A stretch of DNA of 64,000 bases, taken from contig BCIA01000005.1 in NCBI GenBank assembly GCA_001599815.1, forward strand, positions 2,860,472-2,924,471. The letters are read 5' to 3'. Positions within the stretch are counted from its first letter, which is position 1. Each line of letters opens with the position of its first letter. The position numbers and the translations under genes are program-made. Below the pieces are notes generated by a model. The model worked only from the letters and a program-made list of their open reading frames with translations. It was not told where the DNA came from and made no database searches. This document shows, piece after piece, positions 46,916-57,559 of this stretch. This DNA comes from Furcasterigmium furcatum. Its lineage: Eukaryota > Ascomycota > Sordariomycetes > Glomerellales > Plectosphaerellaceae.

Positions 46916-48342
46916 CTAAGGGTGGGCACCGCGGCCCTCTGCAGCGCCGGCAGTCGTGGTTCCCGGGGTAGGATTGGTGGCGTGAAACCCGTCAAGAGTC
47001 ACGGTCACGGCCCCAGCTTGCACGAGCTATAATGCCATTAGACAATGCGTGAGACAGATTAGGGGCTGGAGGTAGCACTCACAGCGCGGGATAAGTCGTC
47101 AATGAGGTCTGCGACGTCCTCGATACCGACACATAGCCTGATGATATCTTCAGGCATCTGGCGCTCCTTGCGCGTTTTGGCGTCAATGCTAGCGTGGCTC
47201 ATCTGGCACGGCATGCTGATCAAGCTGTTGACGCAGCCAAAGCTCACGCTGATTCCCCAGAGGCGGGCCGCCTCGACAATTCTTTCCGAAAGCGCCGGAT
47301 CACCGGTCTCAAATGAAAGCACTGCACCGGCACCCCTTGCCATGGACCAGTGAAGGTCATACTGAGGATGGGATTTGAGTCCCGGATACCTCACCTTAAA
47401 GCCACGCGATTCGAGGAACTCCGCAATCTGCTGTGCATTCGACTGTTGCTTTTCCATACGAATGGCCAATGTCTTGATGCCCCGCATGAGCAAGAAGGAG
47501 TCATTTGGGGACAAACCGCAACCGGTAGCGTTGATGGTGAAGTACAGCTTGTCGCCAACGGCGGAGTCGTTGACGCCTATGACACCGGCCATGATGTCGT
47601 GATGGCCAGAAAGGTATTTGGTGCCCGACTCGTAGCTAATGTCTGCGCCAAGATCGAGCGGGTTCGAAAGCATGGGTGATAACATGGTGTTGTCGACGAC
47701 GACCAGAGCCTTCTCATTGGCATCGTGCACCAGCTTCGCGATGGAGGGGATGTCGATGATCTTTATCAGCGGATTGGTTGGGGTTTCGAGGAGAACCATG
47801 GCGGTCTTGGTGGTGACGACCTGCTGCACAGCATCCACGTTGGTGGTATCAACGTGATGGACTATGATGCCTTGGTTCGAAGACAGGTAGGCAAGCAGAC
47901 GATTGGTGCCACCATAAAGATCGTCACCGGTGATGACCTCGTCACCTGGCCTGAGCAGGCGAGTGATAACATCCAAGGCGCCCATGCCGGAGCCAACCGC
48001 CAAAGCGCGAGAAGCATTCATGATCTTGGCGAGATGGCGCTCGAGATGAGTACGGGTTGGGTTGCCAGACCTGGTGTAGTCATATTCGCTGGCCCCTCCG
48101 GTTGCCGAGGACTGCTTGAATGTAGCCGATTGATATATGGGAATGCTCGAAGCACCGTACTGATCGCCGGTTTCCGTATAGACAAGTTCAGTGGCGAGCG
48201 CATAGCGACGTCGGCCGTTGCGGGGGCTCGAGGGCGCCGGGGATGGGGGGAGGTCGTGACCATCCAAGTCCAACCTTTTGAGAGGGTTGTTCGACTTGGC
48301 GGGGGCTTTGGCGCCGCTGCTGCTGCTGGACGGAGACGACAT
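46916..48342 (-). CDS. metC: Cystathionine beta-lyase
   Basis: Exons 48342-47083 and 47026-46916 give 456 residues. The enzyme splits cystathionine to homocysteine, pyruvate and ammonia in methionine synthesis. It belongs to the Cys/Met-metabolism PLP family: YDYTRSGNPTR, AVGSGMGALDVI, ETPTNPLIKIIDI, VVDNTM and the lysine motif SYESGTKYLSGHHD (K242). The first 45 residues are a Ser/Pro-rich extension. The main frame would stop soon after SRAV, but a GTGAGT donor there and an acceptor at 47027 add LVQAGAVTVTLDGFHATN, the expected family C-terminus. Gamma-synthase or gamma-lyase activity is less likely given the close fit to fungal beta-lyases. Confidence 0.93.
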
Positions 48343-48971
48343 GACTTGATTTGCAACACGCAAAGTGGTTTAGCGGATACAATGTTTGCGGCGTGGGGTG
48401 GGCGAGGCCTTGGAGACGATGAAACTGAGGGTCTTCGAGAAGATGCCGGACAAGAGTACTCAAACCGCTGGTCTCGATTGATCCCGAGCCAGACTTGTCG
48501 CCGCAAGACAATTGAGCTGCTCAGCAGATCAATTATAGCCAAGCAGCACCGGCGTACTCGTTGTTGTTGCGAGAGATTCGCGAAGAGTAGTCTTTACGAT
48601 GACTGCTGACCGCTACTGGATGGGAGGAGGAAGAGATGAACAAAGCCGGTGGTTCTCCGAAGTCACTGGGTTGGAGGAGTCAAGCAATGCCCCCCTTGGT
48701 TGAGTCAGCCCCGATTCAAGGACCACACACACTGTGAAGATGTGGGGTGTGGGTCCCAGAGGATGACGTGCTTGCAGGGTTCCTGGTGCGAGTGCCCTGT
48801 CCCGGAGCCCGGTTGAGCCGGTACCGGAATCTCGTCACACCACGCTTCACTCACGTCACGAGGCTACGTGTGATGGGCCACTGGCTTTGAAAACTCGTCT
48901 CGTTTCATACAAGATGGTCTCTCATCAAGAGAGCTGTGCGCCACAAAGTACAAACCAGTCACTATTGCCTG
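48343..48971. promoter_or_regulatory. Intergenic, metC promoter
   Basis: These 629 bases lie between the metC start and the msp1 stop, both on the minus strand. No gene is apparent. Confidence 0.45.
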
Positions 48972-50341
48972 CTAATCCACCAGCTCCCTCAGTTCCTCTT
49001 CAACTTCGTTGTCTTCAACGGGCTGTGCTCCTCGCGACTTCGTCTCCCTTGATACCCGTCCCGTGTTGCTCTTTCCGAGAAAATCACTGGTCCGGATCCC
49101 ACGATAATCTTGGGGACGGATCCTGGCCATTGCGGCAGCGTCGCTGGGCTTCTGTTCTCGCATGTATTCTCGTAAGGGAGCCATCGCCGCATCGCGGCAC
49201 ACGTCCTTTATGTCACTTCCAGACATCCCTGCCGTGACCTTGGCGATGTAGTCGAGGTCGAAATCTGAAGCGTCGATTTTGGTACCTTTTAGGATAAGTG
49301 CCAGAATCCTTCGTCGCTGCTCCAGTCCCGGCAAGGAGACTGGGAACTTTTTGGGCATTCTCCTCAGGATGGCCTCGTCAATGTCGTGTATCCGGTTGGT
49401 GGCTCCCAACACGACGATACGAGCTGGCTGTCCTGACGCGTTGGCGCTGGTAAGACCGTCCCACAACGTCATGAATCTGTCTGGTTAGCTTGTGTGTTCG
49501 TCACTGTCCCGGTGGGAGAACATACTCTGCTTTGACCATACCGCTCGCTTCATGTTCACCACTCCGTCTTGTTCCGAGGACCGCATCGATCTCATCGATG
49601 AAGATGATCGCTGGCTGCATCTTGCGCGCCAGCGAGAAGACAGCACGGACCATCTTGTTAGAGTCCCCGTACCACTTTTCGGTGAGTGTAGAGATGTGAA
49701 GGTTGATAAATGTGGCACCGCTCTCGCGGGCAATCGCCTTGGCCATCATTGTCTTGCCACAGCCAGGGGGGCCGTATAGCAAAACGCCTGAAGGCGCCGA
49801 GGCGAGCGGACCCATGTGGGAGTAGAGATGTGGCATGGTCAGCGGATACATGACCGACTCCCTCACCTCATCAATGATCTCGTCCAGTCCGCCGATATCT
49901 GCACAATACGTCAGCTGCGTCTCGTAAGAGGGAGTGTGTGGACAACTTGCCTTGGAAACCCACGGGAATATCCTCTGGTGCCACCGTTTCCATCGCCACT
50001 AGACTCTCGTACTCGTTCATAGCTGGACGGGAGGCAAACACGTCGTCGTCCTCCGACTTGCTACCAAGCCCGTTGCCATTTGCACCACGTTGTTTCCCCT
50101 TTCCCAAACGATCCAAGTGTTGCTCAGCTCTCAGTCTGGCTTGGTCTTTCTTCTCCTTTTCCGGATCGCTAAAGGCTGCGGTCAAGCCTGACACGAAGTT
50201 ATTACTGATGTAGATGCCTGCTGCGACCTGTGAGAAATCGATTAGCCGCTGCACATCTGTGACGCTCTCATCGCGTACCGTTCCAGCCAGCAAAAGTATA
50301 TCCATCACCCACTCCCCGATTCCTTTCTTGCGGTCAGCCAT
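48972..50341 (-). CDS. MSP1: AAA ATPase Msp1 (ATAD1-like), mitochondrial outer membrane extractase
   Basis: Exons 50341-49951, 49898-49526 and 49476-48972 give 422 residues. Msp1 pulls mislocalised tail-anchored proteins out of the mitochondrial outer membrane and peroxisomes. The N-terminal part (GEWVMDILLLAGT, then SQVAAGIYISNNFVSGL) holds the weak membrane anchor, followed by a charged linker. The AAA domain shows DIGGLDEIIDE, Walker A GPPGCGKT (173-180), pore loop KWYGDS, Walker B IIFIDEID, the sensor GATNRI and the RRMPKKF arginine region. The first intron has a GC donor (CAAG|GCAAGT); using it keeps the conserved GFQDIGGLDE. The second join uses the downstream acceptor at 49477 to give KAEFMTLWDGL. 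Confidence 0.95.
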
Positions 50342-50900
50342 GGCGCGGCCGATGTGAGCCGAGGCTCGATTGAAGGCACAACGGAGGAACAGCCGATTCC
50401 TAAATGTGTTTTGGCTGCATTGGGAGGTGCTAATCGATAAGCTGCGACACACACGAAAATTGACCGACAGGTGGTGGAGCGTTGATGTGTTGCAGAGATG
50501 AACTGTTTGGTAGGCCGCAGTGTTTCTGTGCTGCAGGCCGAAGACGTTCTTCGTGGAAGTTCTTCCTGTGCCGACTCCAAGTCGTGGAGTTCGAGGCAGC
50601 CTGCGCGGCTTGACTTGCGACGCTTACTAAGCCGGAGCAGACCCGCTTGGTTGCATGAGGACTGACAGCCTTGTCCAGGAGAGCCTCGGCTCTGCCTTGT
50701 TTACTTTCGACCATTTTAGGCAATCGTCACCACCAACACCCATACAACCCCCACGACTGAAGCAACACTGGCTGACACGACCTCCATTCTCACTTGCGAC
50801 GCGATCCCATCGAACATCTGGAAAGACGCGAGGCCGCCTTCAATTTCTTCGCCCTTGGTGCGGGTCTGCTAGCCAAAGTGAACATTAGGTTGTTGCAGAC
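50342..50900. promoter_or_regulatory. Divergent promoter, msp1 / csm1
   Basis: These 559 bases separate two start codons. I see no repeat or gene in them. Confidence 0.45.
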
Positions 50901-52444
50901 ATGGCGCCAGTAAAGCGCGCCTTCAAGTTGGTAGACAATGCGGAGGACCTGGATATCGACGAGATCTCATCCAACTCATTACTGAGCTTTTCAGTCGACT
51001 CGACTGCCCTAGAACCGACAATCCCGGCGCCAAAGCGAGGCCGAGGCCGCCCTGCCGCGAACAAAGTCACAAAACCAGCGCAAGCCAGACCGCGACGCGC
51101 CGCTAGGAGTACTGCCACTGAGGCTGGCAACGATATGAGAAACGCTCTGGCAGAGAAGTCAACGAACGGGGAGATTCAAACAGCGACCAGAGGCCGCAAG
51201 CCCGCCTCCAGACAACCCTCGACTACCGAAGCCGCCGGCAAAGCTACGGCCGAAGCTGTGAGCACTTCCACCAGCACCGGTCGAGGCCGTGGAAGGCCGA
51301 AAACCGCGACCAGAGACGCTGCTGCGACCGAAGTTGCTCTGTCGACTATGAACGAGCATGGAAGAGAGGTGGTACATGGCAACTACCCCTCCGAGATTCC
51401 CGAAACACAACAGGCTGGTCCTCCGATGGAAGTGGACATGCCCGAGGACTCATTGATTGATGACTCTCCGGACTTGCCAGTGCCGTCTAGGACCCTGTCC
51501 TGCAGTCCTACCAAGCGCACAACAGGACCCCTGGACTCCGATGCGGGCGGCGCACAACTTCGCAGGCGTATTGGGGATTTGAGCAAAAAATGCGAGGCCT
51601 GGGAAACGAAGTATCGCGACTTGCGCCAGATCGGGGTCAAGGAGGCAGAGCGTAACTTTGATCGGTTGAAGAATCAGATGGACGAACGCACCAAAGGTGA
51701 GTCACCCCGCGCCCTTGTCTTTCGCGTTCCCGTTCCCCTGACGACAGATGGCTGATCAGTCTGCAGCCGCGGATAGCCTGATAGCCTCGTTGCAGGCTGA
51801 CTTGACAGCCCACCAGGGTCAGGCCGAGGAGGCTCAGCGGAACAAGCGACGTCTGGATGCTGCGGAGACGCGGGCTTCCGAGTTGATGACAGCCCTAGCT
51901 GAGGCCCGCAAGGAGGTCGCCTCACTCACGGCAAAGCTTTCTGTCAGCAGGTCAGCGGAGGCCGCAGCAGCGTCCTCCATCAAGGTGCCTGGAAGCGCTG
52001 TCAAGGGTAGTAAACCTGCTTCAAGGGCGGCCGCGGCGGCCAGCTCTGAGGCTCTTCAGGTAGCGCAGCTGAAGGAGGACCTCTACGGCGATCTCACCGG
52101 CATCATCATCCGTGGTGTCAAGCGTGATGAGACGAGCGACGCCTTCGATTGCATCCTGACAGGCAGGAATGGTAGTAAGTTGAGATATGCCCTCTCAGTC
52201 ATGATCTCTCCCGGAAAACCCAAGCTGACAGTCCCAAGCCCTCCATTTCAAGCTCATCATCGACAACGAGGACGCCTCGGAAAGTTACGAAGAAACGCAA
52301 TTAACCTACGAGCCCCAGCTCGACGACGGCCGAGACCGAGACCTGATCGAGTTGCTTCCAGATTACCTGGCGGGTGAAATCACGTTTCCTCGGTCCCAAG
52401 CGGCTAAGTTCCTCATGAAGCTGGCGCGAGCATTGGAGGAATAG
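50901..52444 (+). CDS. CSM1: Monopolin/kinetochore subunit Csm1/Pcs1
   Basis: Exons 50901-51696, 51767-52174 and 52239-52444 give 469 residues. Csm1/Pcs1 forms V-shaped dimers with its partner (Lrs4/Mde4) to crosslink kinetochore parts, preventing merotelic attachment and helping meiosis I and rDNA condensation. The first 215 residues are disordered and carry three AT-hook-like GRGRP motifs. A coiled coil runs from about 220 to 330. The C-terminal globular domain is recognisable from DLYGDLTGIIIRGVKRDE through GRNGTLHFKLIID to LPDYLAGEITFPRSQAAKF. The last join uses GTAAGT at 52175 and restores GRNGTLHFKL. The AT-hooks suggest direct DNA contact, but that is inference. Confidence 0.92.
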
Positions 52445-53026
52445 CAACGCGAGGGGTCGGCTTTGGGGGTTGGGAATCCCGAAATCAGAGGCGAAACCCG
52501 GATGGTCACCAGAGGGGTCATTTGTTGTTGGGCAGCATGCATCGGTCAGACAGGTGGCTTCCCCCTCAGAATCATGGACATGCTGATATGTCTCGTAACC
52601 TTGATGGTTGGTGGGCTTGTCTCTTTGGGCAATTGAGGGAGCTGGCGTAAACTCAGCACGCATTACATAATCCCTGTACTGTGTCGGTCCAATCAGGACG
52701 CGTCGCGGTCGTCAAGCTGCTGCAACAACGTGTCGCAACCCATACTTGTCCCCATCCATTCTCAGGGGGTCGATCGCTGGCCGTATTTCTGTGTGCTGGG
52801 GATGAGCGCAGGTGTGTCTACTTACCAGAGTCCCTCTCTGACTATTTACGGAAACGCCGCCCAGCCGAGTCCTTCCCTTTGTTTCTTCTACTGCGCATCC
52901 TGCCCTTCTCTTGACCTTCAGGCAAAACCCTTTTTTGGGAGTCCGGGCGGCATTCCCTCCTTCGGAGACGTCACTTCTCGTCCCATCCATCTCGCCAGTT
53001 TGCTACGGACGTGCCAAAAGCTCGCC
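52445..53026. promoter_or_regulatory. Intergenic, mcd4 promoter
   Basis: These 582 bases lie between csm1 and mcd4 on the same strand. The mcd4 frame stays open upstream to 52730, but the N-terminal signal anchor begins directly at the ATG at 53027, so the rest is taken as leader. Confidence 0.5.
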
Positions 53027-56000
53027 ATGGCGTCGTTGTCCAAGGCCAGCTTCCTGGCATTGGCCTTCCTCTTTCACGTTGTATATATCCTTTCAATCTT
53101 TGATATATACTTCGTCAGCCCGATCGTTTCTGGCATGCGCCTCTTTCCAATGGAACGTCCTCCGGATGGTCGAGCTCCCGCTGATCGCTTGGTTCTCTTT
53201 GTTGGTACGCCGCCCTGACTTGCGCTGGACTCGGGCAGCATGAATCTGACTGAACCCTCTCTTAGGTGACGGCCTGCGCGCCGACAAAGCTTTCCAGTCG
53301 TTCCCCGAACCGTTTCCCGAAAGCGAGCAGGACCTTGTCCCTCGTCCACTGGCCCCCTTCCTACGATCCAGGGTGCTGGAACACGGAACCTTCGGGGTTT
53401 CTCACACCAGAGTTCCGACCGAATCTCGACCAGGCCATGTAGCTCTGATTGCTGGTCTCTACGAAGACGTCTCGGCCGTCATGACGGGCTGGAAACTAAA
53501 CCCTGTCAACTTCGACAGCGTTTTCAACCGAAGCAGACACACCTGGAGCTGGGGCAGCCCTGACATCCTCCCCATGTTCGAACAAGGTGCTGTCCCCGGG
53601 CGCGTTGATGGCTATACATATGGGCATGAGTTTGAGGACTTCTCCCAGGATGCCATTGAGCTCGATGTCTGGGTCTTTGACCATGTCAAGGACTTCTTCG
53701 CTGAGGCTGCCAGAAACGAAACCCTTGGTGCAGCGGTGCGCCAAGACCAAGTTGTCTTCTTTCTGCATCTTCTCGGCATCGACACTTCCGGCCACTCCTA
53801 CAGACCTTACTCGAAGGAGTACCTCAACAACATCAAGGTGGTCGACAAGGGCATCCAAGAGATCACCGCGCTCATCCAGGACTTTTACAGCGATGACCGC
53901 ACCGCCTTTGTTTTCACTGCTGACCACGGCATGAGTGATTGGGGAAGCCATGGTGATGGCCACCCAAACAATACCAGGACCCCTCTGATTGCCTGGGGAT
54001 CTGGCGTCTCGTCTCCTGTACTTCAACCGGGCCTGACTGCGTCTGGTCATGACGAGTATTCTGCCGACTGGACTTTGGACCATGTGCAGCGCCACGATGT
54101 AGCTCAAGCCGACATTGCTGCTCTCATGTCATACTTGATCGGCACAGAATTCCCCGCCAACTCAGTCGGCGAACTGCCGCTGCCATACGTATCTGCAGAC
54201 ATCAAGGACCAAGCACTGGCTTCGCTCGTCAATGTGCGGGCTGTTCTGGAGCAGTATCGAGTGAAAGAGGAGCAGAAGAAGGCCAAGGAGCTGCGGTTCC
54301 GTGCTTATGGACCTCTCAGTGGCGCTGATGCTGGCGCAGAGAACCGCATTGCAGCCATCCACGAGCTCATCGAGGCTGGCAGATTCGAAGAGGCTATCGA
54401 GGAGTCTGCTGCACTTATGAAGGTCGGACTCCAAGGCATGAGATATCTGCAGACCTACGACTGGCTGTTTTTGCGAACCCTGATCACCTTGGGCTATCTC
54501 GGATGGATGGCTTACGCCCTCACGAAAGTCGTTGATTTGCATGTGCTGCGGGGGACGGTGCCGCCTTCGAGGACGTTTGCCGCGAATGTTTTCTTCTCCG
54601 CAACCTTGACATTACTCTACGCGTTCCTCTTCACTTCCAGGTCTCCGCTCGCCTACTACGCGTACGCTTTCTTTCCCGTCTTCTTCTGGGAAGAGGTTTA
54701 CGCACGTCGGAGGAGCATTCTGAAAGGTCGAGAGGTGCTTTTTGGTCACATCCGCAGCGGAAGCGATGTCATGACATTTCTCCTAAACACCACAATCTAT
54801 GTGGGAGTAATCATTTCTCTGGTAAGTCCGGCAAAGATTTCAATCGTCCCTCTCAGGACTGACTATCCGCAGGCCGTCGGTTACATACATCGTGAAGTCC
54901 TCACCGGCTTGTACATCCTCGGTGCCTTTTGGCCTGCCACCTATGGCCTCTATTTCCTCCAGCACAACGCAATTCTGTCCGCTGTATGGGCCGCGTCCTG
55001 CCTGGGAATGAGCGTCTTTACACTGCTTCCGGCCAATAAGACCGAGAACATTGATCTCATGTATGTCCTGGTCTTGTTGTTGTTTCGAGTAGCACTTCAC
55101 TGACTACTGACACTGCAACAGTCTGATTGGGGGTGCCCTCATGACCATCCTCGGATTGGCCTATCTCTTCTACGAAGAAAAAATCTTGCACCCATCCGTC
55201 GAGAAACATGCCATTAAGGGCAAGACTTCACTTCCTATTGCCCGGGCACTGACGGGTATCCAAGTCGGTCTCGTCGTACTGGCCATGCTTGTGACACGGT
55301 CCAGCGCGATGTCGCTCCAGGCCAAGCAAGGCCTTCCTTTAGGAAACCAGGTGATTGGGCGGGTAACATTAGGTGAGTCTGACCCTGTGTTCCGATACCA
55401 AATTGTACGCAAGCTGACCAGGCATGACGCAGTGATATCATTGCTGATGCCCCTTGCCCATCGCCTTCAGCCCAATAATCACCACATGCACCGGCTCGTC
55501 GTCATGTTCCTAACATGTGCGCCAACCTTCGTCATCCTGACCATTTCGTACGAAGGCCTATTCTACGTGGTCTTCAGCGTGCTTCTGGTCAGCTGGGTTG
55601 GTCTCGAGAGCCAGGCACACCTGCCAGGGACACCAGCAAAGTCCGACAAGTCTCGGCCCAACGGAGCGGCAAGTCAGCCAGGGGATGCGGTGGCCGCCGC
55701 ATCGCAGCACCGCCAGCTCCGTCTTGCAGATGCCCGGGTCGCGCTCTTTTTCTTCGTTCTGCTACAGTCCGCCTTCTTCAGCACCGGCAACATCGCTTCG
55801 GTATCGGCCTTTAACTTGGAGTCCGTGAACCGGCTCAGTCCGATATTCGATCCCTTGTCTCAAGGCGCTCTACTGACCCTGAAGCTGATGATTCCCTTTG
55901 CGTTGATCTCGGCCAACTTGGGAATTCTCAACAAGCGTCTCCGAGTCGCGCCATCCTCGTTCTTCATGGTGGTGATGGCCATCAGCGACGTCTTGACGCT

Positions 56001-56286
56001 TTACTTTTTCTGGGTGGTCAAGGACGAGGGATCATGGCTGGAGATCGGCTCAACAATTAGTCACTTCGTCATTGCCAGTGGTATGTGCGCTTTTCTTGCC
56101 GGACTGGAAGGCATCAGCGGTCTCTTCATTGAAGGCGTGTTGGTCGAGGACGACGGCGTCGAGGAGGAGACCGTGTCAAGTAAATATGCAGCGGCAGTGG
56201 CCAGCAACGGGACGGTGGCAAAGCAGAACGGGCACAAGAGCAAGACCGCGGAGGGAAACGGTAAGCGCCTAAAGGAAGCCAGGTGA
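53027..56286 (+). CDS. MCD4: GPI ethanolamine phosphate transferase 1 (Mcd4)
   Basis: Exons 53027-53204, 53266-54821, 54873-55060, 55122-55372 and 55433-56286 give 1008 residues. Mcd4 adds phosphoethanolamine to the first mannose of the GPI precursor in the ER. The N-terminal span (FLALAFLFHVVYILSIFDIYF) is followed by an alkaline-phosphatase-type luminal domain with VGDGLRADKAF, HTRVPTESRPGHVALI and TADHGMSDWGSHGDGH, then roughly a dozen spans. Introns three and five-prime of the last exon (54822-54872, 51 nt; 55373-55432, 60 nt) are multiples of three without stops. Splicing both restores IISLAVGYIHREV and GRVTLVISLLMPLAHR, as in relatives. The C-terminus is Lys-rich. Confidence 0.95.
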
Positions 56287-57559
56287 CGAAGGCATGGAGG
56301 AGGTGAAGAGAGCAGTAGTCCAGATGGACGCAAGCGCGATCAGAGGCATATATCGCAGTAGGCTAAAAGCGTTGGCTGTGTCGTGGCATGTGATCCGATC
56401 CTCCAGCATTGTTTCGCGGGGTTCTAGGCTGCTGGAGACGCATCGATTGCCTCTTTCAGAGATGTGCCCCGAAGACGCGGAAGTGATCCACCCGATACAA
56501 GAGCCAAGACAAAGGTCCTGCTCTATCACCATGAGCCCATGTGACGATGCCCAGGTTGCCAGGCCATGTGCAATGGTACATGTTGAGCCTCGCGTTGCGA
56601 GTAATCTGGCGATACGCGCAAGTCCCGGAACAGACGGGGGATTTCGAAGGATGCTGCCCCCTCCTGGACCACGTGGATTCTAGGAGGGAGGCGGCCACGC
56701 CCGCAAAGCCGGGGAGCAGCCCGGTCGCGGTCTTCTGCGGCGAGAACGAGATGGAATCTCCAGCTACGAGCAAGAAGGTCAGTTAGGAAGATAAATACCT
56801 ACCTTCTAGGTGTGTGGAGGGCGGGACAATTAGCCCCTAGGTTCCTACCTACTCCTCGGTTTGGGGGGGGGGGGAAGGGACGCGGGATCCGACACGGGCT
56901 GCGGTAGGTACTTCAGGTCTAGGTAGTACCTACTTACAGGTAGGGGGCCATCAGGGGCCGACCCCAAAACCGCACCTGAAGCACCCAACTCCCAGCCAGG
57001 GCTGGCAGCCCGTGTCCCGTCCCCCCGCGTTGTTGCAACGGGCAGGAACGACCTTACCTATGTCGATGTACCCGACACCCACAGCCATTGAGCGCCTACC
57101 CTATCGTCCCGTCTCCAAAAGCCAACAAGCAAGCTCTCGGTCTGCAACCTACCCTACCACTCCGGGCTTGATCAGCACTGCCTTGCCTGCCTAGCCAACT
57201 GCCCCCGAAGGAAGGGGCACTGCCTACCTACGCGCTCCCGTCTCCGTGGACGGGGGCTGTCTGGCCTGGAACCTCCGGTCGCTCCCATTGTAAACCTGTC
57301 GACGGCGAGAGGAGACTCTCCCAAAGATTCACCTGGACACCTCGACTCAAAGAATTACCCGCCCCGTGCTCTTTTGCCTCTCCGAGCTGCCAGAGCCATC
57401 CATCCTCTTGACGCGCGGTGCCAGAGCCTTCATCCAACCCCACGGGCCGCATCTGAGGATCCCTCCCGCCGCCCGTGCCTGGCTCCTTCCGTCTTCAACA
57501 GGCACAGGGTCAATCAGCCTCGGACTGCAACCGCGCGCGCTTCCATCTTCCTTTCATCA
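56287..57559. promoter_or_regulatory. Intergenic and promoter of the zinc-cluster regulator
   Basis: These 1273 bases contain TACCTACC/GGTAGGTA words at 56795-56945 and a run of 12 G at 56863-56874. A CT-rich, likely leader segment precedes the start at 57560. No further gene is seen. Confidence 0.5.

Noticed and set aside
52730..53026. Upstream in-frame extension of mcd4
   Set aside because: Mcd4 proteins begin almost directly with the membrane anchor, which starts at the ATG at 53027; the extension looks like leader sequence.
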